Source: a virus
Reading direction: 5' to 3' (one strand)
IMG/VR virus record: IMGVR_UViG_3300017770_000205
Coordinates: 1 to 21,862 of that record
Length of the DNA stretch: 21,862 nt
Positions 5,423 through 11,536 of this stretch are shown piece by piece. A program made the position numbers and the translations under genes. How positions within the stretch are numbered: position 1 is the stretch's first letter; each line of letters begins with the position of its first letter. Under the pieces are notes generated by a model, which worked only from the letters and a program-made list of their open reading frames with translations, was not told the origin of the DNA and made no database searches.

Positions 5423-5453
5423 GGAGGATAGAGGTTAAGTATAAAGAAAAAAA

Positions 5454-6098
5454 ATGATTGAACAACTAACATATGGCTCATTAGATATAGATGACTTATT
5501 TGATAAGTCACTACCAGATACACTGTTCCAGTACTCTGAAGAAGAGGTTGAACAGTTTCATGAAGGGTATAGTTATGAGATGAATAAACTTATGTTAGAG
5601 AGTGTATCTAGAGCAATACGTAGCGGTGGTATGGAACATGAAGGTATGGAACGTATGGAATCGATCATACAATTCTTACAAACACTTACTAAAGAAGATC
5701 TACAGATATTTGAAAAACATATGGAAGATTTTGCTGCAACAAATCCAAATATGTTATGGAATATGTTACACAGTAAGGATAAAAAACTATATAAAACACC
5801 AGAGAAATTTTACTACTGGTTATCAAATATAACAGATAACAATATAGATAAATATATTTATAGGGCTGCAGATGGCAAAAAGCTCCATTCAGATGATATG
5901 TATATAAAAGAACCGGTTACTAAAGTTGAAATTTTAGATGGTTATATAGCTGTTAGTTCATCTAATTTAGATGCTTTAGACAAATTTAAAGAGCGAATTA
6001 TGATTTCTAATTCTTGTACTTATGATCATAGAATAAAAAAACATAATGGTATTACAATACATAGTTATGTATTTAATATGAACAAAATTAATAATTGA
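5454..6098 (+). CDS. Hypothetical phage protein, 214 aa
   Basis: I do not recognise this 214-residue protein. It is acidic and largely helical in the first 130 residues (EEEVEQFHEGYSYEMNKLMLESVSRAI, then a Met-rich MEHEGMERMESIIQFL). A mixed alpha/beta C-terminal part follows (YIKEPVTKVEILDGYIAVSSSNLDALDKFKERI). There is no membrane segment, signal peptide or metal site. The ATG lies nine bases after the closing helix of the tmRNA. The only purine-rich site, GGAGG at 5423-5427, is too far upstream to act as a normal ribosome binding site. The gene may be expressed from the message left after tmRNA processing. Confidence 0.65.
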   Translation: MIEQLTYGSLDIDDLFDKSLPDTLFQYSEEEVEQFHEGYSYEMNKLMLESVSRAIRSGGMEHEGMERMESIIQFLQTLTKEDLQIFEKHMEDFAATNPNMLWNMLHSKDKKLYKTPEKFYYWLSNITDNNIDKYIYRAADGKKLHSDDMYIKEPVTKVEILDGYIAVSSSNLDALDKFKERIMISNSCTYDHRIKKHNGITIHSYVFNMNKINN

Positions 6099-6167
6099 TA
6101 AATGGTTATAATAAAATAAATTGAAAAAACATAACTGTATCTTTTTTAAACTAATATATATTAATAT

Positions 6168-6635
6168 ATGAAAGCAAAAATTGAATATAAAACAGAAGTT
6201 ATAGATGGTGAATTACACATGGAATGTAAAGTGTGTGGTACATCCACCAAAGTAGGAAGCGATGTACAAGCCGTTACTTGCTATATATGTGTTTCAGAGA
6301 ACTTCGAAAAAGACTTTCCATTTAAACCATCATATGGTTACGTACCAACTGGTCGACCAAGAGGGTGGGCGTTTATGAAGGAATTTGTAGATAAAGATGG
6401 AAATGTTTACCATAAAGGTAAAGAGCAGCCTGACCTGAAAGGTACTCTTAAACCAACAGTTATAAAACCAAAAGATTCAAAACCTAAACTTACAAAGAGT
6501 CAGAAGCAGCGTATTAAATCAGATGCATTTGCTGAAATACATAAGCTAAAAAAAGATCTCAAAAAAGCAAAATATAAAAAAGATGTTAGGTTAATTAATT
6601 CTAAAATTAAAAAATTACAAAAAATTATTAAGTAG
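6168..6635 (+). CDS. Zinc-ribbon protein with Lys-rich tail
   Basis: The 155-residue product has an N-terminal zinc ribbon, Cys20-x-x-Cys23 and Cys38-x-x-Cys41 (MECKVCGTST...VTCYICVSENF). A conserved-looking middle follows (YVPTGRPRGWAFMKEFVDKD, then GNVYHKGKEQPDLKGTLKPT). Residues 105-155 are about half lysine and arginine in helical register (KSQKQRIKSDAFAEIHKLKK). I have the impression that proteins with this ribbon plus the GRPxGWxFMKEFVDKDGN block occur in environmental T4-like phages, but I cannot name the family. It could bind nucleic acid. A possible -35 (TTGAAA near 6121) lies upstream without a well-spaced -10. Confidence 0.7.
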   Translation: MKAKIEYKTEVIDGELHMECKVCGTSTKVGSDVQAVTCYICVSENFEKDFPFKPSYGYVPTGRPRGWAFMKEFVDKDGNVYHKGKEQPDLKGTLKPTVIKPKDSKPKLTKSQKQRIKSDAFAEIHKLKKDLKKAKYKKDVRLINSKIKKLQKIIK

Positions 6636-6638
6636 TAG

Positions 6639-6667
6639 TTGGAAATACAATATTTTTTTCTTATATT
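6639..6667 (+). promoter_or_regulatory. Promoter 6, TTGGAA-N17-TATATT
   Basis: The -35 is TTGGAA at 6639-6644 and the -10 is TATATT at 6662-6667, spacer 17, with TTCTTATATTTATA as in promoter 3. It is the only recognised promoter before the tightly overlapped run of genes from 6697 to 9321, which includes the sigma factor. Confidence 0.75.
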
Positions 6668-6696
6668 TATATAAATTAAATAATAGGAGAGTATTT

Positions 6697-6945
6697 ATGA
6701 GTCATAAAGAACGATTATATAAAGCATTAAAGAGCGAATGTGAGTCTGAAATAAATGAGGCGTTACTTACATTAGATATGTGTTTTGAAAAAGCAACAGC
6801 AATTGGTGAGCATACGTCAAAACATTTTTTAGAAGAAGCATCTAAAGCGTTAGATAATTTAACGAATGGTAGAGATAAGTTAGATACATTAAATACTTAT
6901 TATAATATAGAACCTGCGCTAGGTAAAGAAATTTTAAACGATTAA
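6697..6945 (+). CDS. Hypothetical phage protein, 82 aa
   Basis: This is a small, charged, all-helical protein that I do not recognise (KERLYKALKSECESEINEALLTLDMCFEKA...). It opens the operon driven by promoter 6. Unlike most genes to its left it has a good Shine-Dalgarno sequence, AGGAGAG about seven bases before ATG. Its stop is two bases before the next start, which suggests coupling with the lytic transglycosylase-like gene. Confidence 0.65.
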   Translation: MSHKERLYKALKSECESEINEALLTLDMCFEKATAIGEHTSKHFLEEASKALDNLTNGRDKLDTLNTYYNIEPALGKEILND

Positions 6946-6947
6946 AT

Positions 6948-7526
6948 ATGAAAGATAGTACACAAATGTTCTTAATGATTGCTATCATATTTTTAGCATC
7001 AATATATTTTACGATTATGGCAGTTGATTATGAGAGAAGATATGAGATGTTAGAACAGCGCAATCAAGTACAGAAGTATACGATAGATAGTTTACAAATT
7101 ACTATTGATACACTTGAGTATAGATTAGAAACATATGATATTAAACATCAGTATAACGAAATTAAACGAGAGATTAAAGAAGTTATTGATGCTATAATTT
7201 TTGTAGAGAGTGGTGATAATGATAACGCTTACTGTGAGCCTGAAGATGCTGTAGGATGTTTACAAATTAGACAAACAATGGTTGATGATGTTAATCGTAT
7301 ACTAAAAAGAAAAAAATCTAGTACACGCTATTCATATAATGATAGATGGGATAGAGAGTTATCTATTGAAATGTTTAACATATATTGTAATTATTATAAT
7401 TTAACTACAGCGGAAGAAATGGCAAGATGTTGGAATGGTGGTCCGCGTGGTTATAAAAAGCGAGCAACACAAGTGTATTGGAATAAAGTAGAATTAAAAT
7501 TAGAGGAAGCATATGCATCTAGATGA
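6948..7526 (+). CDS. Membrane-anchored lytic transglycosylase-like endolysin
   Basis: This 192-residue protein has one hydrophobic N-terminal segment (residues 7-26), a coiled-coil linker (about 28-80), and a C-terminal domain that fits the SLT/lysozyme-like fold. The likely catalytic glutamate is Glu87 in FVESGD. The AVGCLQI at 101-107 matches the G-L-M-Q-I loop of SLT enzymes, and WNGGPRGYKKRATQVYWNKV from 162 matches the N-G-G-P-x-G...T-x-x-Y-x-x-K-V ending. SLT enzymes cleave the peptidoglycan glycan strand. The N-terminal anchor makes it look like a signal-anchor endolysin or an exolysin held in the inner membrane. It could act in lysis; a virion role is less likely because it lies outside the tail module. 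It overlaps the next gene by 14 bases. Confidence 0.75.
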   Translation: MKDSTQMFLMIAIIFLASIYFTIMAVDYERRYEMLEQRNQVQKYTIDSLQITIDTLEYRLETYDIKHQYNEIKREIKEVIDAIIFVESGDNDNAYCEPEDAVGCLQIRQTMVDDVNRILKRKKSSTRYSYNDRWDRELSIEMFNIYCNYYNLTTAEEMARCWNGGPRGYKKRATQVYWNKVELKLEEAYASR

Positions 7527-8277
7527 AAATAAAATAGTAGAAAATTGGGAAACGCTAATAAGTAAAATTAACGGCAACTTCTCAGACCCACGTAGAAAGA
7601 AACTTATAGAAATGTATGAATTCTTTCAAGATAGAATGATGTTAATGCCTGCGTCAAGCTTTGAGCATTACCATAATTGCTTTGCTGGCGGTTATGTTGA
7701 TCATATTATTAGAGTAATGGATTGTGCACATAAAGTATATCATTCATGGAAAGATATGGGATCTGATTGTTCAGGATATACGTATGAAGAGCTAATGTTT
7801 GCTGCACTTAATCACGATTTAGGTAAAGTAGGTACTCAAGAGTTTGAAATGTATAAACCTAATCCATCGGAATGGCATAGAAAAAATCAAGGTAAGATTT
7901 ATGAAATAAATCCTGATATACCTTTTATGTCTGTACCTGATAGATCTTTATTATTACTTAACGAGTTTGGCATAACATTTAATCAGAATGAAATGATGGG
8001 TATTAAACTGCATGATGGTTTATACGACGACTCTAATAAGCCATATTTTGTAGCATTTAGACCAGAATCTAGAATGAGAATTAATTTACCTATTATACTT
8101 CATCACGCTGATCATATGGCTAGTCAAATAGAGTATGAAACGTGGAAAGGAAGCAACTCAACAGCTATTAAAGAAACTAAAAAGGTAGCTCGTAAAGCTT
8201 ATAATAATAAAACAGTAAGTGGTGCTAATGATTCTGCTAAAGATTTATTTAAAGATTTATTTGGAGACACTAAATGA
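7513..8277 (+). CDS. HD-domain phosphohydrolase-like protein
   Basis: This 254-residue protein carries the HD-superfamily metal site: His64 in GGYVDH, His101-Asp102 in ALNHDLGKVG, and Asp200 in HHADHMAS. HD enzymes are metal-dependent phosphohydrolases acting on nucleotides or nucleic acids. Between the second and last ligands sits an extended insert (residues 110-165) with conserved-looking aromatic residues. The substrate cannot be deduced. A nucleotide-related role is common for HD proteins in phages, but this one is not close in length to dGTPase or YfbR families as far as I can see. It overlaps the preceding gene by 14 bases and the next by ATGA, so its synthesis is tied to the operon. 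Confidence 0.85.
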   Translation: MHLDENKIVENWETLISKINGNFSDPRRKKLIEMYEFFQDRMMLMPASSFEHYHNCFAGGYVDHIIRVMDCAHKVYHSWKDMGSDCSGYTYEELMFAALNHDLGKVGTQEFEMYKPNPSEWHRKNQGKIYEINPDIPFMSVPDRSLLLLNEFGITFNQNEMMGIKLHDGLYDDSNKPYFVAFRPESRMRINLPIILHHADHMASQIEYETWKGSNSTAIKETKKVARKAYNNKTVSGANDSAKDLFKDLFGDTK

Positions 8278-8564
8278 TTACGACAATAGTTATATTAAGT
8301 ATTGTTGTTTTAATATGTTTCTTTACAATAGGCAATTTACTTCGCAAGATAGAAAAGGTTGATGATGAACTTACAAGTGTATCTGTAGATGTAGAAGAGT
8401 TTATTAATAATTTGAAAGCTGTTCAAAACAAAATATCTGAAATAGATAGCAAAGGTATGTTTGAGAGTGATGATGAGGTTGGTACAGTATTTACAGGTAT
8501 TAGAGACATTATATTAAGTTTTGATACTAAATATAATAATAAAGAGAAACAAGATAATGAATAG
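8274..8564 (+). CDS. Single-TM protein with cytoplasmic or periplasmic coiled coil
   Basis: The 96-residue product has one N-terminal membrane segment (residues 2-24, ITTIVILSIVVLICFFTIG). It is followed by Arg/Lys, then an acidic coiled-coil-like region (VDDELTSVSVDVEEFINNLKAVQ). The tail is Lys-rich. The positive charges just after the segment suggest the C-terminal part is cytoplasmic. The start overlaps the HD gene stop as ATGA and its own end overlaps the start of the sigma factor gene by eight bases. Its function is unknown; an accessory role in lysis or membrane tethering is possible. Confidence 0.65.
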   Translation: MITTIVILSIVVLICFFTIGNLLRKIEKVDDELTSVSVDVEEFINNLKAVQNKISEIDSKGMFESDDEVGTVFTGIRDIILSFDTKYNNKEKQDNE

Positions 8565-9321
8565 TCCAGTTAATTTATTTTATGAGAATATAGAGAAGAA
8601 CAGAATTAAAGAAGCACTAGAGTTATCACAAGCTGCTAAACCTAAAAGAGGTAGACCTAGAAAAAATAAATTATACTTCACTCAAGATACAGAGGATGCT
8701 ATTATAGCGTATACTGCTGAAGAGAGTCAACATTTGAGAAACAAAGTTTATAATGATTATATACATAAGCCGTTACAAAAAATGACCGAGAGTTTAATTC
8801 ACAGGTATAAGTTTTACCACTTTGATGCAGTAACTAAAGATGTACAGCATGAAGTTATAGCTTTTATATTAGAAAAATTACCGAAATATTCTAAAGAAAA
8901 GGGTAAAGCATTTTCTTACTTCTCTATAGTTGCTAAAAATTACTTGATACAAAATAATTATAAACACTATAATAGAAAGAAAGCTAAAGCTCCTGTACTT
9001 GCAATTGATACACAACGTAATGTAACTAATGAAATAATAAAGAATGAATACACAAGTGAGATTCAAGATTTTTTCCATATTTTTGTTGAACATTGTGAAA
9101 AAAATATTGACACGATTATACGGTATAAGAGGGATATACCTATTGCTTATGCAGTTTTAGAAATATTTAAAAGGTGTGAAAATATTGAAACGTATAACAA
9201 AAAAGCACTTTATATTATGGTTCGTGAAATGGTTAATGTAAAAACGCAATATATAACACGTGTTGTAAATATACTAAAGAAAGAATATAAAAGAATGTAT
9301 CTATTATATAAGGAAAGATAG
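8557..9321 (+). CDS. T4 gp55-like late sigma factor with AT-hook
   Basis: I choose ATG 8557, inside the end of the preceding gene; an upstream in-frame TTG at 8521 is unlikely. The 254-residue product has sigma region 2-like helices (DVQHEVIAFILEKLPKYSKE, then KGKAFSYFSIVAKNYLIQNN), matching the F-x-Y-F-x-x-I-x-x-N pattern of T4-type late sigma factors. A C-terminal helix-turn-helix-like region (MVNVKTQYITRVVNILKKEY) follows. Such factors direct host RNA polymerase to TATAAATA late promoters. An N-terminal AT-hook core, RGRPR at residues 31-35 flanked by lysines, precedes the sigma part. The protein is about 70 residues longer than T4 gp55. It ends the operon from promoter 6, and the first late-type motifs lie right after it. 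T4 gene numbering is by similarity only. Confidence 0.78.
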   Translation: MNSPVNLFYENIEKNRIKEALELSQAAKPKRGRPRKNKLYFTQDTEDAIIAYTAEESQHLRNKVYNDYIHKPLQKMTESLIHRYKFYHFDAVTKDVQHEVIAFILEKLPKYSKEKGKAFSYFSIVAKNYLIQNNYKHYNRKKAKAPVLAIDTQRNVTNEIIKNEYTSEIQDFFHIFVEHCEKNIDTIIRYKRDIPIAYAVLEIFKRCENIETYNKKALYIMVREMVNVKTQYITRVVNILKKEYKRMYLLYKER

Positions 9322-9354
9322 CCCGCCTGATATGTATTATAGATAAAATGGTTA

Positions 9355-9362
9355 TATAAATA
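9355..9362 (+). promoter_or_regulatory. T4-type late promoter motif TATAAATA
   Basis: An exact TATAAATA lies 80 bases before the start codon at 9442, with a near copy TATAAATG at 9374-9381. This gap follows the late sigma gene and precedes the tail module, a logical place for late promoters. Confidence 0.5.
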
Positions 9363-9385
9363 AAGGTAAAGGTTATAAATGAGAA

Positions 9386-9397
9386 GAGAGTACTCTC
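9386..9397 (+). promoter_or_regulatory. Perfect 12-bp palindrome in the leader of the two-TM protein gene
   Basis: GAGAGTACTCTC is a perfect inverted repeat located 44 bases before the ATG at 9442 and downstream of the late-type motifs. A weaker hairpin, GGCA-ATTG-TGCC, follows at 9400-9411. The palindrome could bind a dimeric repressor or fold in the 5' leader. Confidence 0.4.
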
Positions 9398-9441
9398 ACG
9401 GCAATTGTGCCACAAAATAGAATTAATTTAAGGAGAATATT

Positions 9442-9666
9442 ATGGATTCAGTAATGAAATACGTAACAGGATTTTTTGGTGGTCTTATGACTATTATGAT
9501 GGCAGTATTGCCAATAACAATCCTGTGGCAAGTGCTAACTGGCACAACTGTATTTGGAATGGACGTAATTACTAACTTATCTGCAATTGTAGCTTCACTT
9601 GGTGAAGGTGGGTTTGTAGGTTTAGTTGTGTTAGTAATTATTACTTCATTTTTCGTGAAAAAGTAG
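9442..9666 (+). CDS. Two-TM small membrane protein, holin candidate
   Basis: The 74-residue product has two hydrophobic segments, about residues 10-33 (FFGGLMTIMMAVLPITILWQ) and 52-72 (GEGGFVGLVVLVIITSFFV). Only a short polar loop separates them, and it ends in Lys-Lys. This is the topology of a class II holin, which would open the inner membrane for an endolysin, and an endolysin candidate lies upstream at 6948. Other roles, such as an abundant membrane or virion component, are not excluded. The expression signals are strong: late-type motifs, a 12-bp palindrome in the leader, AAGGAG well spaced before ATG, and a private terminator 29 bases after the stop. That makes it a single-gene, highly expressed unit, which is unusual in this otherwise overlapped genome. 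Confidence 0.7.
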   Translation: MDSVMKYVTGFFGGLMTIMMAVLPITILWQVLTGTTVFGMDVITNLSAIVASLGEGGFVGLVVLVIITSFFVKK

Positions 9667-9694
9667 TTTTTGAAAAAATATATATATTTAAGAA

Positions 9695-9725
9695 AGCGCC
9701 TGCTAATCCAGGCGCTTTTTGTTTT
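9695..9725 (+). terminator. Intrinsic terminator
   Basis: AGCGCCTG (9695-9702) and CAGGCGCT (9709-9716) form a perfect 8-bp GC-rich stem with a six-base loop CTAATC, followed by TTTTTGTTTTTT. It is the clearest terminator in the window and separates the two-TM gene from the baseplate operon. Confidence 0.93.
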
Positions 9726-9754
9726 TTAATATATTTATTAATACGGAGTAACAT

Positions 9755-10090
9755 ATGGAAGAAGCAAATGAAATATTTGAAGGTAAAACTTTTGAGAGTT
9801 TGTTAAAGGATATATATACAAATTCAACTAGAAAGGAAACTCAAATACAAATACTTATTACTGAACTTAAACCAATGATTAAGAATATTGGTGATGCAGT
9901 AATTATAGTACCACTTATTAAAGATTATATGGAAATAGCTGTGAAAAATGATGAAGCACTTATTAAAATGGCAGCAATAGTGCAAAAAGCACAAAATAGA
10001 TCTGGCGGTGATGGTGATAATTTAATGTTAACAGAAGCAGAGAAAGAGCAATTAATAGCTGAAGTAGGGCGTGTAGGGGTTAGACAGTGA
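9755..10090 (+). CDS. Hypothetical protein at the head of the baseplate operon, 111 aa
   Basis: This acidic, all-helical 111-residue protein begins the tail module. Helices from about residue 12 to 80 (FESLLKDIYTNSTRKETQIQ and KDYMEIAVKNDEALIKMAAI) precede a Gly-rich turn (RSGGDGDN) and a last helix (TEAEKEQLIAEVGRVG). It has a Shine-Dalgarno site, CGGAG. It overlaps the next gene, the hub-like protein, by four bases (GTGA, with a GTG start there). Its location suggests a small tail chaperone or structural factor, but no family is recognised with certainty. Confidence 0.65.
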   Translation: MEEANEIFEGKTFESLLKDIYTNSTRKETQIQILITELKPMIKNIGDAVIIVPLIKDYMEIAVKNDEALIKMAAIVQKAQNRSGGDGDNLMLTEAEKEQLIAEVGRVGVRQ

Positions 10091-11136
10091 GCAGATTTTC
10101 ATCACCATTAAACAAACATAGAAGTGTACAGTTAAGTACACCTTACAGAGAAAGAACCACAGATCAACGCTCTGATTCAACAATGGGTGATGTTATGTCT
10201 GTTATTTATGATAAAGAAAAAACTAGTTTAGGTGAAATAGCAATAATGGTAAAAACAGAGGATGGTACTAAAGTTGCGTCAACGGCTTTACCATTTAATC
10301 CTTATAACTTTATGACACCCGTTCCTAATGAAAGAGTTCATTTAATTAAAGATCCTGTCGATGATCAATTCTACTATACAGGCATTGTACCCCCATCTGT
10401 ATATAGAGGTGAAATTAATTATATGCTTAACTCACAAGCACGTACTTTCGAAAAAGGTACAAGCACAATTCATACAGGTAATATATTTAAACCAAGACCT
10501 AACACGGTACGCTCACTTGATGTATATGAAGGTGATTACACAATACAGGGAAGGTATGGTTCAACAATCCGATTTGCTGGTACAAATGAAAAAATACCAA
10601 ACGGATTTCAACATAGTAGTGAAAATGTTGCAACTCCAATAATACTTATCCGTAATGGATACATGCATACAGAAGATATAGAGGTTGATGAAGCGTCAAT
10701 ATATCTAACAAGCAATCAGCATATACAAGTACCATTTAAAGCACCCTTTCCTTCTGAATTAGAAAGTAGTAGGGTAAAGTATTCTAAAGCACAAATAATA
10801 TTGCATAGTGATAGATTATGTTTAGCTTCAAGAAACGATGATATTATACTAAATAGTAATAAATCTATTCAGCTTCTTACAAAATCATGGGCTCATGATG
10901 TTGATAAGGTTTTAGATAGCTTTAGTGAGTTAGTTACAGAAGTTAAGAGTATTGCAGCAACGGTAAAAAGTCTATCACTTACTTCTATATCACAAACATT
11001 TATAGTACCTGGTATTGGTACAACAGCACTATCAACAAAAGTACCAGATTGGAATAATTATTATTCAAAAAGTATAGCGATAGAACAGAATGTTAATAAT
11101 ATAGAACAAAAAATAATGCAATTAAAGCAGAAATAG
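10087..11136 (+). CDS. gp5-like baseplate hub/spike protein
   Basis: The 349-residue product resembles the OB-fold part of T4 gp5 and related spike proteins. Residues 33-101 form an OB-like barrel (DVMSVIYDKE..., then ALPFNPYNFMTPVPNERVHLI), with the P-x-P-x-E-x-V-x-L-I strand common to these proteins. Later come GRYGSTIRFAG and a strand-rich IILHSDRLCLASRNDDIILN, the L-x-S-R-x-D-D-I-x-L-x-S-x-x-S-I pattern seen in spike and VgrG-like proteins. The C-terminal 90 residues are helical. No lysozyme domain is present, unlike T4 gp5. It starts with GTG overlapping the stop of the previous gene. Its place just before gp25- and gp6-like genes supports a central baseplate role. Confidence 0.72.
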   Translation: MSRFSSPLNKHRSVQLSTPYRERTTDQRSDSTMGDVMSVIYDKEKTSLGEIAIMVKTEDGTKVASTALPFNPYNFMTPVPNERVHLIKDPVDDQFYYTGIVPPSVYRGEINYMLNSQARTFEKGTSTIHTGNIFKPRPNTVRSLDVYEGDYTIQGRYGSTIRFAGTNEKIPNGFQHSSENVATPIILIRNGYMHTEDIEVDEASIYLTSNQHIQVPFKAPFPSELESSRVKYSKAQIILHSDRLCLASRNDDIILNSNKSIQLLTKSWAHDVDKVLDSFSELVTEVKSIAATVKSLSLTSISQTFIVPGIGTTALSTKVPDWNNYYSKSIAIEQNVNNIEQKIMQLKQK

Positions 11137-11145
11137 TATTTGTTG

Positions 11146-11157
11146 TATATTTATAAT
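11146..11157 (+). promoter_or_regulatory. Possible late promoter element TATATTTATAAT
   Basis: This AT-rich block in the 46-base gap before 11183 repeats the TATATTTATA of the -10 regions of promoters 2, 3 and 6, but there is no TTG element 17 bases upstream. A similar block precedes the gene at 20858. They may be promoters of another class; the evidence is only the shared sequence. Confidence 0.3.
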
Positions 11158-11182
11158 ATATACTATATCTATGGAGAGAATC

Positions 11183-11533
11183 ATGAAAGTAAAAGATTTA
11201 GCGAGAGTTATTAAGAAAATTGTACGTGAAGAAGTTCAGAAAGAAGTACGTAGTGTACTTGCTGAACAAACAAAATCAAAACAAGAAAAATTAACGTTAA
11301 CAGAGGCTTTAACACAAACTGAAACAGAAAATTATCCAACAATGAAAACATTTAATAGTGCTGATGCTAGAGCAGGGTTTGCAGCAATGCAAGATGGATT
11401 TGGTCAACAACAAGCACCTACAGCTTTTCAAGGGCATAGTGGTCAAGTTGTAGATGCATCGAAAATCGATCCATCTGTTACAAAAGCACTCACGCGTGAT
11501 TATAGTAAACTAGTACAGAGATTCAAAAAGTAG
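11183..11533 (+). CDS. Hypothetical structural-module protein, 116 aa
   Basis: ATG 11183 is preferred because GGAGAG lies four bases upstream; ATG 11171 would place that site inside the coding region. The 116-residue product has an N-terminal charged amphipathic helix (VKDLARVIKKIVREEVQKEV), a Gln- and Thr-rich middle, and a basic end (TRDYSKLVQRFKK). It may be a small virion or assembly protein. It sits directly before the gp25-like gene, with three bases between stop and start. No domain is recognised. Confidence 0.65.
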   Translation: MKVKDLARVIKKIVREEVQKEVRSVLAEQTKSKQEKLTLTEALTQTETENYPTMKTFNSADARAGFAAMQDGFGQQQAPTAFQGHSGQVVDASKIDPSVTKALTRDYSKLVQRFKK

Positions 11534-11536
11534 ATT

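Larger units (their letters stand above)
5193..5445 (+). ncRNA. ssrA: Circularly permuted (two-piece) tmRNA
   Basis: tmRNA rescues stalled ribosomes and tags the nascent peptide. Here the acceptor piece comes first. It has a T stem CCGGG 5237-5241 / CCCGG 5249-5253 around a TTCGATT loop, acceptor strand CATCTCC 5254-5260, and ACCA 5261-5264. After an 18-base intervening segment comes the coding piece, opening with GGGGATG at 5283-5289. This pairs with CATCTCC over 7 bp with one G-U. The D-loop follows, GGTATTGACAGG, matching the tmRNA GGnnnnGACnGG signature. P2 is formed by TAGTA 5305-5309 with TGCTA 5224-5228, and GTATAAG 5313-5319 with CTTGTAT 5213-5219. The tag frame is 5341-5373 and a pseudoknot lies at 5391-5422. 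The outer ends pair over 13 bp, 5193-5205 with 5433-5445 (two G-U). The order acceptor-then-coding is that of permuted genes of alphaproteobacteria and some cyanobacteria. Exact mature ends are not determined. Confidence 0.92.

Noticed and set aside
5335-5523. Minus-strand 62-codon frame over the tmRNA
   Set aside because: It overlaps the RNA and the start of a well-supported + strand gene, has no ribosome site, and nothing else in the window is on the minus strand.
8521-8556. TTG start giving 12 extra residues to the sigma factor
   Set aside because: ATG 8557 overlaps the previous stop in the usual way for this genome, and the extra residues (ILNIIIKRNKI) are read from the end of the upstream gene.
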